Below, in pieces: positions 1-4,937 of a stretch of DNA of 9,928 nucleotides. A model generated the notes under the pieces. That model did no database searches. It was not told where the DNA came from and was given only the letters and a program-made list of their open reading frames with translations. Within the stretch, counting starts at the first letter, position 1. Each line of letters begins with the position of its first letter. Location of the stretch: the NCBI GenBank assembly GCA_946187475.1, contig CAMHRJ010000058.1, positions 1-9,928 on the forward strand, given 5' to 3'. The position numbers were made by a program, and so were the translations under genes. Source of the DNA: an uncultured Clostridia bacterium. Its GTDB lineage: Bacteria; Bacillota; Clostridia; Oscillospirales; Oscillospiraceae.

Positions 1-57
1 GGGCAAGCCCCTCCCCTACAAATTCTATTTCGGTGCCACCGACAAATATCAATTTAT
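1..57. repeat. Edge of an intergenic repeat element (partial)
   Basis: This non-coding stretch lies downstream of the ACT-domain gene. It contains a small GGGC-aa-GCCC hairpin at 1-10, followed by CTCCCCTACAAATTC. Read on the minus strand this gives GTAGGGGAGGGGCTTGCCC, a type of G-rich hairpin repeat I recall as scattered between genes in Oscillospiraceae genomes (from memory, not searched). Two copies of the AT-rich motif AYAAATNNNAATTTA-like are present, at 18-30 (a shortened copy) and 42-56. The second overlaps the stop codon of the ACT gene. No clear poly-T terminator for the minus-strand unit is visible. The element continues outside the window. Confidence 0.4.
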
Positions 58-419
58 ACAACCGCGTATCCTTCCTCCGCCAGCACGTCCAACGCCTTTT
101 GGAAGTTTTCCGCCTTCACGAGGATGTAGTCGGTGTTGTAAGTTGAAACGGCGAAAATGCCGATGTTGTTCCGGGCGAGAATGCCGGAGAGCTCCGACAA
201 AATCCCAATCAGGGAGAAGTCCAGCACCCCTTGGATGCGAAAGCCTTTCCAGCCGTCGTCCCGGGCCAGGGTGTCTGTGGGAGCGGCTTCGGTCCTGCAG
301 ACCAGAGACAGCTCCTCGTCGGTCTTGCCGAGGAAATAGAATTCGGCCTTCGGGTCAAAACCTGCCAGATCTGCCACTTTGCAGACCGTCAGATCATAGG
401 GCAATTTTTTCAGTTCCAT
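54..419 (-). CDS. ACT-domain protein (ACT_7/CASTOR-like), 121 aa
   Basis: This small soluble protein has no signal peptide or membrane segment. The C-terminal half, about residues 57-118, reads as one ACT domain: the stretch WKGFRIQGVLDFSLIGILSE, then LSGILARNNIGIFAVSTYNT, then DYILVKAENFQKALDVL. It shows the usual beta-alpha-beta-beta-alpha-beta pattern and the helix-start glycine of amino-acid-binding ACT domains. The N-terminal half looks like a second, degenerate ACT fold. Length and layout match the stand-alone PF13840-type proteins of about 120-130 aa found in many bacteria, whose ligands are mostly unknown; aspartate kinase and the CASTOR sensors carry related domains. The start is an ATG nine bases after the methyltransferase stop, with a weak AAAGGA about 11 bases upstream, so translation is probably coupled to that gene. 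A specific ligand or partner cannot be inferred. Confidence 0.85.
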   Translation of the reverse strand: MELKKLPYDLTVCKVADLAGFDPKAEFYFLGKTDEELSLVCRTEAAPTDTLARDDGWKGFRIQGVLDFSLIGILSELSGILARNNIGIFAVSTYNTDYILVKAENFQKALDVLAEEGYAVV

Positions 420-428
420 GGGGAATCT

Positions 429-1208
429 TTAGTCCTTTCTTGCAATGACGATGGGCTGATAAAACCCCGTCTCCTCGGGCATCTGCCAGCGCACGTCGCT
501 GCAGCCGCATTCCCGGAGCAGGGCAGTGAGCTCTGCGCGCCGGGTGGCCCGATATTCGCAGGTGAATTTGCTGACCTCGGTGGTCTCGCCGTCGTCAATG
601 ATGTATTGGATGAAGCGGTAATTGTCCCCGACCCAGTCCCAGGTCTGGAACAGCACCCGCTGACCCTCGGGCGTCTTGTGCACATAGGGCGCGGAATAGC
701 TTGGCTTTTCCGCCAGCATCCGGTCGTAGTCCCGCATGCTGGCAACGAAGATTCCGCCGGACTTCAGCTGCCCGGTGATGCTCCGCACTGCATGGGCGAG
801 ATCGTCAGCGGTCAGCATGTGGGGCAGGGCGTTGTCCATGGCGATGAGGATGTCGAACCGCTCCGAGAAGACCGCCGACAGATCGCGGAAATCTGCCTGG
901 CGGAAGGGGATCTCCACCTTGCGCTCCGCCGCCCGGCACCGAGCCTCTGCCAGCTCGCTGGTGCTGAGGTCCGAGCCGGTCACGGCATAGCCCAGCTCTG
1001 CCAGACCGATGGCCTGGGTGCCGATCCCGCAGGCGCAGTCCAGAATCCGCGCCGAAGCGTCGAAGCCCTCGGTCTCGAAGAGCTTCTGCAGGAACTTCGC
1101 CTCTTCCCGGGTCGCGGCCTCCCAGTCCTGATAGAACCGGTCGTACTGGGACGCCATGCTGTCATAGAAGGATTGCGTGATGTTCGCCACCACCGGCTGC
1201 TCGCTCAT
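429..1208 (-). CDS. Class I SAM-dependent methyltransferase, 259 aa
   Basis: This is a probable cytoplasmic methyltransferase with a Rossmann fold. Motif I is LDCACGIGT at residues 56-64. The acidic residue at the end of strand 2 is in GSDLS (D80). QADFRDL at 104-110 fits motif III, and FDILIAMDNALPHM at 118-131 fits motif IV. The D-N-A-L-P-H block resembles small-molecule N-methyltransferases of the glycine/sarcosine type, but I cannot name the substrate. The reading frame extends to a TTG at 1223, but GGAGGTG lies just before the ATG at 1208 at good spacing and would be inside the protein if TTG were used, so I chose 1208. It is the first gene of a two-gene unit with the ACT protein. Its promoter is visible at 1232-1261. 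Length is normal for the family, with no truncation. Confidence 0.9.
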   Translation of the reverse strand: MSEQPVVANITQSFYDSMASQYDRFYQDWEAATREEAKFLQKLFETEGFDASARILDCACGIGTQAIGLAELGYAVTGSDLSTSELAEARCRAAERKVEIPFRQADFRDLSAVFSERFDILIAMDNALPHMLTADDLAHAVRSITGQLKSGGIFVASMRDYDRMLAEKPSYSAPYVHKTPEGQRVLFQTWDWVGDNYRFIQYIIDDGETTEVSKFTCEYRATRRAELTALLRECGCSDVRWQMPEETGFYQPIVIARKD

Positions 1209-1231
1209 GGTCAACACCTCCAAGTTTTTTT

Positions 1232-1261
1232 ATTATATCACATCCCGCCGCCTCCCGGCAA
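1232..1261 (-). promoter_or_regulatory. Promoter of the methyltransferase/ACT unit
   Basis: On the minus strand an extended -10 box TGATATAAT (1240-1232) lies 18 bases from a -35-like TTGCCG (1261-1256). It sits just upstream of the GGAGGTG ribosome site of the methyltransferase gene. A perfect 7-bp hairpin, CTCCCGG-CAA-CCGGGAG at 1252-1268, covers the -35 region. It could be an operator or simply chance in GC-rich DNA. The assignment rests on consensus match only. Confidence 0.6.
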
Positions 1262-1291
1262 CCGGGAGAAAACGCGCTCACACTCAAAGAG

Positions 1292-1335
1292 AGGTCATTG
1301 CGAACCGTCGCGCACGACGGTGTGGCAATCCGCAT
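1292..1335. repeat. Dispersed hairpin repeat (GTCATTGCGA...GGCAATCC type)
   Basis: This intergenic sequence begins AGGTCATTGCGAACCGTCG and ends CGACGGTGTGGCAATCCG. It folds with an outer stem ATTGC/GCAAT (1297-1301 with 1325-1329), an unpaired GAA/TGTG bulge, and an inner stem CCGTCG/CGACGG (1305-1310 with 1315-1320) around a CGCA loop. Repeats with conserved ends GTCATTGCGA and GGCAATCC and a variable hairpin middle are known as dispersed elements in many bacteria. Only one copy is present here, so the assignment is from recall of that pattern. Confidence 0.5.
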
Positions 1336-1371
1336 CCCCTCTGCAGAATACTGCTGCGTACCAACTCCCCG

Positions 1372-1531
1372 ATAAATTGATATTTAACGAGAACGAGAGT
1401 GGAGAGTGAAGCGTGGAGAGTGGAGATACGCAAACTGAAAAACGGTGCGTTTTCAATGTGTCGCGAAGCGACACCATCACTTCACTCTTCACTCTCAACT
1501 CTTCACTCTCAGAAAGATAAATTCCAATTTT
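1372..1531. repeat. Inverted-repeat element of about 160 bp (MITE-like)
   Basis: Two 31-nt purine-rich/pyrimidine-rich arms face each other: 1395-1425 begins GAGAGTGGAGAGTGAAG, and 1480-1510 ends AACTCTTCACTCTC. The first matches the reverse complement of the second at 25 of 31 positions, and most of the mismatches would be G-U pairs in RNA. Between them lie two small perfect hairpins, AAAACG-GTG-CGTTTT (1439-1453) and GTGTCGC-GAA-GCGACAC (1458-1474). The outer ends carry the AT-rich motif ATAAATTGATATTTA (1372-1386) and ATAAATTCCAATTTT (1517-1531). No protein is encoded; the apparent reading frames across it are translations of the repeat. No target-site duplication is obvious. Confidence 0.6.
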
Positions 1532-1554
1532 TCTGCCTCTTTCAACGCAAAGCA

Positions 1555-1584
1555 AACCCGCAGCGCCAGATGGCGCTGCGGGTT
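1555..1584 (-). terminator. Terminator of the csoR-copA unit
   Basis: A perfect 13-bp GC-rich hairpin, AACCCGCAGCGCC (1555-1567) with GGCGCTGCGGGTT (1572-1584) and loop AGAT, lies about 20 bases past the copA stop codon. On the minus strand it is followed by TTTGCTTTGCGTTG, an imperfect U-rich tail. Position and stem strength fit an intrinsic terminator for the copper operon. Being symmetric, it may also block transcription from the other side. Confidence 0.8.
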
Positions 1585-1602
1585 CAAACATGTGCGTGGC
1601 CC

Positions 1603-1812
1603 TCACTCAATCCCCAGCACGGGATAATCCTGGGCCTCCACGGCCTGCTTCAGCACGGCGTCCTCCACCGGCTGGGAAAGGGTGACCACGGCGGTGCCGG
1701 CCTCGTGGCTGGCCACGGCGCTCTCCACGCCCTCCAGCGCCTCCAGCGTCTTTTTCACGCGGGTCTCACAGTGCTGGCACATCATGCCCTCGATCTTCAT
1801 GGTTTTCTGCAT
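1603..1812 (-). CDS. copZ: Possible separate CopZ copper chaperone from internal start, 69 aa
   Basis: Within the copA frame, an ATG at 1812 begins MQKTMKIEGMMCQHCETRVK and continues to the shared stop, giving a 69-aa HMA protein. This is the usual CopZ length, with the Cu(I)-binding M-x-C-x-x-C motif at residues 11-15. A perfect AGGAGG (1826-1821) lies eight bases before this ATG, as good a ribosome site as any in the window. The residues read through it (about FESFIQEETT) look like a translated leader, not a designed linker. CopZ carries Cu(I) in the cytoplasm and hands it to CopA. Either it is made both as a CopA tail and as a free protein, or it is now only a fused domain. The free product is inferred from the ribosome site, not shown. 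Confidence 0.55.
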   Translation of the reverse strand: MQKTMKIEGMMCQHCETRVKKTLEALEGVESAVASHEAGTAVVTLSQPVEDAVLKQAVEAQDYPVLGIE

Positions 1813-4119
1813 GGTAGTTTCCTCCTGTATGAATGATTCAAAAATGGATTCCGGGATCTCCACCGCCGGGCGCCGGCGGTCTTTTTCCGCGTCGTGGAGT
1901 TTGAAGAGATTCAGCCGCAGGGCGTTGGACACGACGCAGAAGCTGCTGAGACTCATGGCGGCGGCGCCCACCATGGGGTTCAGACTCCAGCCCAGCAGGG
2001 CGGTGTAGGCCCCCGCTGCCAGCGGGATGCACAGGACGTTGTAGAAAAACGCCCAGAAGAGGTTTTCGTGGATGTTGCGCAGGGTGGCCCGGCTGAGGCG
2101 CACGGCGGCGGAGACGTCCGTCAGCTTGCTTTGCATCAGCACCACGTCTGCCGCGTCAATGGCCACGTCCGTGCCCGCGCCGATGGCGATGCCCACGTCC
2201 GCCCGGGTGAGGGCGGGGGCGTCGTTGATGCCGTCGCCCACCATGATGACCTTGCCGCAGTCCTTCAGGGTGCGGATGACCTGCTCCTTGCCCGCGGGCA
2301 GCACCCCGGCGATCACATGGTCCACACCGGCCTCGGCGCCGATGGCGGCGGTGCGCCGGTTGTCACCGGTGAGCATCACGGTGCGGATGCCCATGCCCTT
2401 GAGCTCCGCGATGGCGGCGCCGCTCTCGGGCTTCACCGTGTCTGCCACGGCGATCACGCCCAGCAGCTTTCCGCCCCGGGCGAAGAGCAGCGGGGTATTG
2501 CCTCCGGCTGCCAGCGCCTCCGCCTGCGCTCGCAGGGCGGGGGAGACGGTCACGCGGCCGGAAAGGAAGGTCAGGCTGCCGCCCAGCAGGGTCTCGCCCG
2601 CCAGCTTCGCCGTCAGCCCGTTGCCGGGCAGGGCCCGGAAGTCCGTGACGGCCTCCGGCTCTTGGTTTACATAATTCAAAACCGCCTTGGCCAGCGGATG
2701 CTCGCTGGGCGTCTCCAGCGCGGCGGCGGCGGAAAGCAGCTCTGCCTCCGTCACGTCCTCCGCCGGAAGCACGTCCGTCACCTTCGGTTCGCCGGAGGTG
2801 ATGGTGCCGGTCTTGTCCAGCACCACGATCTGGGCTCTGCCGGTCTCCTCCAGAGAGACGGCGGTTTTGAAGAGGATGCCGTTTTTCGCGCCCAGACCGC
2901 TGCCCACCATGATGGCCACGGGGGTGGCGAGACCCAGCGCGCAGGGGCAGCTGATGACCAGCACCGAGATGCCCCGGGCCAGGGCGTAGGAGAAGCTCTG
3001 ACCCAGCAGGAGCCAGATCACTGTGACGATTACGGCAATGCCGATGACCGTGGGGACGAACACGCCGGAGACCTTGTCTGCGATCCGGGCGATGGGGGCC
3101 TTGGTGGCGGCGGCGTCGCTGACCATTTTGATGATCTGGGCCAGGGTGGTGTCCTCGCCCACGCGGGTGGCCTCGCAGCGCAGGAAACCCTGACCGTTCA
3201 CCGTGGCGGCAGAGACGGCGTCGCCCTCGACCTTGTCCACGGGGATGCTCTCGCCGGTGAGGGCGGCCTCGTTGATGCTGCTCTCTCCTGCGCGGATCAC
3301 CCCGTCCACGGGGATGCTCTCGCCGGGGCGAACCAGGAAGATGTCGCCCTTCTGCACCTGCTCCACGGGTACGGTCATTTCCCTGCCGTCCCGCTCCACA
3401 CTGGCGGTCTGGGGCGCCAGGGACATGAGACTTTTCAGTGCGTCGGTGGTTTTGCCCTTGGAGCGGGCCTCCAGCATCTTGCCTACGGTGATGAGGGCGA
3501 GAATCATGGCGGCAGATTCGAAATAGAATTCGTGCATGTAGGCCATGACGGCCTCGCTGTCGCCGATCTGCTGCGCATGGGTCATGGCAAGGAGCACATA
3601 GACGCTCCACAGGAAGCTGACGCCGGAGCCCATGGTCACCAGCGTGTCCATGTTGGGCGCGCCGTGGAGCAGGCTCTTGAAGCCGGAGATGAAAAATTTC
3701 TGGTTGATGACCAGGATGATCCCGGCCAGCAGCATCTGCACAATTCCCATGGCGACGTGGTTTCCGTCGAACCATTTCGGCAGCGGCCAGCCCCACATCA
3801 TGTGGCCCATGGAGAAGTACATTAATACAATCAGAAAGCCCAGAGACCAGACCAGCCGCTTCAGCACCGGGGTCTCATGGTCCGCCAGGGCGTCTGCCTC
3901 GGTTGCGGCAGCATTCGCCGCACCCTTCTGGGAGGCGCCGTAGCCCGCCGCCTCCACGGCGGCGATGATCTCGGCAGGGGAGGCGGAGCCCTCCACGCCC
4001 ATGGAGTTCGTCAGCAGACTCACGCTGCACCCGGTCACGCCGGGGACGCCGGAGACGGCCTTCTCCACCCGGGCGCTGCAGGCCGCGCAGCTCATGCCGG
4101 TTACGTTGTATTGTTCCAT
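1603..4119 (-). CDS. copA: Cu(I)-exporting P1B-type ATPase with C-terminal CopZ domain, 838 aa
   Basis: This inner-membrane pump uses ATP to export Cu(I). Domains in order: an N-terminal HMA metal-binding domain (GMSCAAC, C11 and C14), two first membrane helices from about residue 85, further helices, and an actuator domain with AALTGES. Next come the transport motif S-C-P-C-A-L-G (C391, C393), the phosphorylated aspartate in DKTGT (D435), SEHPLAKA of the nucleotide-binding domain, and GDGINDAPAL (628-637). The last helices carry FFYNVLCIP and AMSLSS; the Y-N and M-x-x-S-S signatures are those of Cu(I)-specific P1B-1 pumps. Residues 770-838 form an extra C-terminal HMA domain (GMMCQHC, C781 and C784) that looks like a whole CopZ. 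The ATG has AGGTGA seven bases upstream. It follows csoR, with a repeat element between them, so it is probably co-transcribed and copper-induced. No copA promoter or CsoR box of its own is seen at 4120-4153. Confidence 0.96.
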   Translation of the reverse strand: MEQYNVTGMSCAACSARVEKAVSGVPGVTGCSVSLLTNSMGVEGSASPAEIIAAVEAAGYGASQKGAANAAATEADALADHETPVLKRLVWSLGFLIVLMYFSMGHMMWGWPLPKWFDGNHVAMGIVQMLLAGIILVINQKFFISGFKSLLHGAPNMDTLVTMGSGVSFLWSVYVLLAMTHAQQIGDSEAVMAYMHEFYFESAAMILALITVGKMLEARSKGKTTDALKSLMSLAPQTASVERDGREMTVPVEQVQKGDIFLVRPGESIPVDGVIRAGESSINEAALTGESIPVDKVEGDAVSAATVNGQGFLRCEATRVGEDTTLAQIIKMVSDAAATKAPIARIADKVSGVFVPTVIGIAVIVTVIWLLLGQSFSYALARGISVLVISCPCALGLATPVAIMVGSGLGAKNGILFKTAVSLEETGRAQIVVLDKTGTITSGEPKVTDVLPAEDVTEAELLSAAAALETPSEHPLAKAVLNYVNQEPEAVTDFRALPGNGLTAKLAGETLLGGSLTFLSGRVTVSPALRAQAEALAAGGNTPLLFARGGKLLGVIAVADTVKPESGAAIAELKGMGIRTVMLTGDNRRTAAIGAEAGVDHVIAGVLPAGKEQVIRTLKDCGKVIMVGDGINDAPALTRADVGIAIGAGTDVAIDAADVVLMQSKLTDVSAAVRLSRATLRNIHENLFWAFFYNVLCIPLAAGAYTALLGWSLNPMVGAAAMSLSSFCVVSNALRLNLFKLHDAEKDRRRPAVEIPESIFESFIQEETTMQKTMKIEGMMCQHCETRVKKTLEALEGVESAVASHEAGTAVVTLSQPVEDAVLKQAVEAQDYPVLGIE
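1821..1826 (-). promoter_or_regulatory. Internal ribosome binding site before the CopZ domain
   Basis: AGGAGG on the minus strand is followed by AAACTACC and then an in-frame ATG, an eight-base spacing. It lies inside the copA coding sequence, and no stop codon separates the pump from the chaperone. This site is the reason to consider a separate CopZ product. Confidence 0.65.
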
Positions 4120-4153
4120 TTTGGGTTCACCTCGAGAGAATTGCAGGGAAGGG

Positions 4154-4417
4154 ATAAATATGCATTTAGCGCGCTGTTGGAAAATGCGCTGCCTTCCCCC
4201 TCAGGGGGAAGGGGGACCGCTTGCGGTGGATGAGGGGTGTCCAATGGCGGCGCAAGCCGCAACCATATGAAAACAGTTGAAGATTCAAGGCTGGAAAATC
4301 ATAAAGATGCCGCTGACGCGGCGATTGGACCACCTCATCAGTCAGCTCACGCTGACAGCTTCCCCTAGGAGGGGAAGCCTTTCGCTCGATTTCACCAGCT
4401 CGACAAATTCCAATTTA
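4154..4417. repeat. Mirrored REP/MITE-like hairpin element between csoR and copA
   Basis: This 264-bp non-coding element is built as two inverted arms around a centre near 4284. From the outside inward, each arm has the same parts. AT-rich ends: ATAAATATGCATTTA at 4154-4168 and ACAAATTCCAATTTA at 4403-4417. C-rich hairpins: CCTTCCCCC-TCA-GGGGGAAGG at 4192-4212, and 4358-4378. Second hairpins: ACCGC-TT-GCGGT at 4216-4227, and GTCAGC-TCAC-GCTGAC at 4341-4356. Then GATGAGG (4229-4235) against CCTCATC (4333-4339), and GTCCAAT (4239-4245) against ATTGGAC (4324-4330). Third hairpins: GCGGC-GCAA-GCCGC at 4247-4260, and GCCGC-TGAC-GCGGC at 4309-4322. It begins two bases after the csoR stop and ends 34 bases before copA. 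No transposase is present, so it is a non-autonomous element or a paired REP-type repeat. Confidence 0.8.
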
Positions 4418-4419
4418 CC

Positions 4420-4725
4420 TTACTTCATCAATTTCTGGATCGTCGCCACCAGCTCGTCGATGACGGCCTCGTCGCCGTTTTTCACGTCCCGGACGACGCA
4501 GTTTCGGATGTGACTGGCCAGCAGCTCTTTATTAAATGCGTTCACCGCCGCGTTCACCGCCGCGCTCTGGGTCAGGATGTCCGGGCAATAGGCGTTGCGC
4601 TCCAGCATGCCCTTGAGCCCGCGGATCTGCCCCTCGATGCGGCTGAGCCGGTTCACCAGGCGCTTGCGCTCCTCCTCCAGGCGGAGCGTCTGCTTGTCGC
4701 CGCAGCAGCAGGTCTTTTCCTCCAT
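4420..4725 (-). CDS. csoR: CsoR-family copper-sensing repressor, 101 aa
   Basis: This all-helical DNA-binding repressor of the CsoR/RcnR (DUF156) family normally forms tetramers. The signature RIEGQIRGLKGML is at residues 29-41. The Cu(I) ligands of true CsoR proteins are all present in register: C47 in AYCPDIL, H72 in SHIRNCV, and C76, the C-H-C set. This favours copper over nickel (RcnR) or persulfide (CstR) sensing. An extra N-terminal C-C-C (6-8) may be a supplementary metal or thiol site. The start is an ATG with GGAGGG seven bases upstream. It is first in the copper unit before copA, and two palindromes upstream fit autoregulation: apo-CsoR represses, and Cu(I) binding releases it. Confidence 0.94.
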   Translation of the reverse strand: MEEKTCCCGDKQTLRLEEERKRLVNRLSRIEGQIRGLKGMLERNAYCPDILTQSAAVNAAVNAFNKELLASHIRNCVVRDVKNGDEAVIDELVATIQKLMK

Positions 4726-4749
4726 GGGATGACCCTCCGTTTCTGTATA

Positions 4750-4766
4750 ATACCCCGATGGGGTAT
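4750..4766. promoter_or_regulatory. CsoR operator 1
   Basis: Perfect palindrome ATACCCC-GAT-GGGGTAT, the GC-centred TACCCC/GGGGTA type typical of CsoR targets. It starts about at the expected csoR transcription start, where bound repressor would block initiation or escape. Confidence 0.8.
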
Positions 4767-4772
4767 CCTTAT

Positions 4773-4799
4773 ATTATACCCGCCCGGGGTATTTGTCAA
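4773..4799 (-). promoter_or_regulatory. csoR-copA promoter
   Basis: On the minus strand a perfect -35 TTGACA (4799-4794) and a perfect -10 TATAAT (4778-4773) are 15 bases apart, slightly short of the optimal 17. Operator 2 fills the spacer and operator 1 covers the start region, so this should be a strong promoter held off by CsoR. Confidence 0.75.
4776..4792. promoter_or_regulatory. CsoR operator 2
   Basis: Near-perfect palindrome ATACCCG-CCC-GGGGTAT with one mismatch and the same 7-3-7 layout as operator 1. Its centre is 26 bp from the centre of operator 1. It occupies the spacer between the -35 and -10 boxes of the csoR promoter. Confidence 0.75.
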
Positions 4800-4820
4800 C
4801 GGGAAATACAAAGTTTTTTC

Positions 4821-4846
4821 AAATTCCTATAAATTTATAGGAATTT
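4821..4846. promoter_or_regulatory. suf operator 1: perfect 26-bp palindrome
   Basis: Positions 4821-4833 (AAATTCCTATAAA) are exactly reverse-complemented by 4834-4846 (TTTATAGGAATTT). The CC...GG dyad in AT-rich surroundings resembles operators of Rrf2-family regulators (IscR/SufR, CymR); that regulator identity is inference. It lies just upstream of the suf -35 box. Two degenerate copies follow downstream. Confidence 0.65.
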
Positions 4847-4850
4847 ATGC

Positions 4851-4879
4851 TTGCAATTCCTATCAAGTTGATGTATATT
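4851..4879 (+). promoter_or_regulatory. suf operon promoter
   Basis: TTGCAA (4851-4856) and TATATT (4874-4879) are separated by exactly 17 bases, which puts the start of transcription near 4886 and gives a leader of about 50 bases before sufC. The second operator copy overlaps the spacer and -10 box. Assigned by consensus match and position. Confidence 0.6.
4855..4879. promoter_or_regulatory. suf operator 2 (degenerate copy)
   Basis: Starts AATTCCTATCAAGTTGATG and matches operator 1 at 17 of 25 positions when aligned from 4822. The left half-site AATTCCTAT is intact and the right half is weak. It sits over the predicted suf promoter, 33 bp from the start of operator 1. Confidence 0.5.
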
Positions 4880-4891
4880 AACCTCGAAAGC

Positions 4892-4916
4892 AATTCCTAC
4901 TAACTTATAGTAAATT
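4892..4916. promoter_or_regulatory. suf operator 3 (degenerate copy)
   Basis: Starts AATTCCTACTAACTTATAG and matches operator 1 at 20 of 25 positions. The inner arms TACTA/TAGTA are symmetric. It lies 37 bp past operator 2 and just downstream of the predicted transcription start, a position suited to blocking elongation. Confidence 0.55.
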
Positions 4917-4937
4917 AAAATGACGAGGTGCATATCC

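Noticed and set aside
231..1409. 392-codon open frame on the plus strand across the ACT and methyltransferase genes
   Set aside because: Antisense to two well-supported genes; rich in Gly, Ala, His and Pro without a fold or motif, and it runs on into the repeat region. It is a GC-driven shadow.
1395..1510. Short GAGAGTG/CACTCTC repeats considered as a CRISPR array or coding repeat
   Set aside because: The units are 7-12 nt, inverted, and without regular unique spacers; they form a hairpin element and encode no consistent protein.
1603..1860. Frameshift or sequencing error joining copA and copZ
   Set aside because: The frame is continuous, with intact domains on both sides, and C-terminal HMA domains are known in P1B pumps; an error cannot be excluded but is not needed to explain the sequence.
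1894..3825. 643-codon open frame opposite copA
   Set aside because: Its length comes from codon bias of copA on the other strand. The composition (repeated G, H, D, A, Q) has no recognisable domain, and no ribosome site was seen.
4277..4513. 78-codon plus-strand open frame between copA and csoR
   Set aside because: Runs through the hairpin element and then antisense to csoR; no ribosome site and no recognisable domain.
4821..4846. Perfect palindrome considered as a transcription terminator
   Set aside because: It is AT-rich, lies between two divergent promoters where no gene ends, and recurs as half-sites over the suf promoter, so an operator fits better.
4920..4937. Upstream ATG as the sufC start (six extra residues)
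   Set aside because: No Shine-Dalgarno before it; the ATG at 4938 has GAGGTG at proper spacing and gives the family-typical N-terminus.
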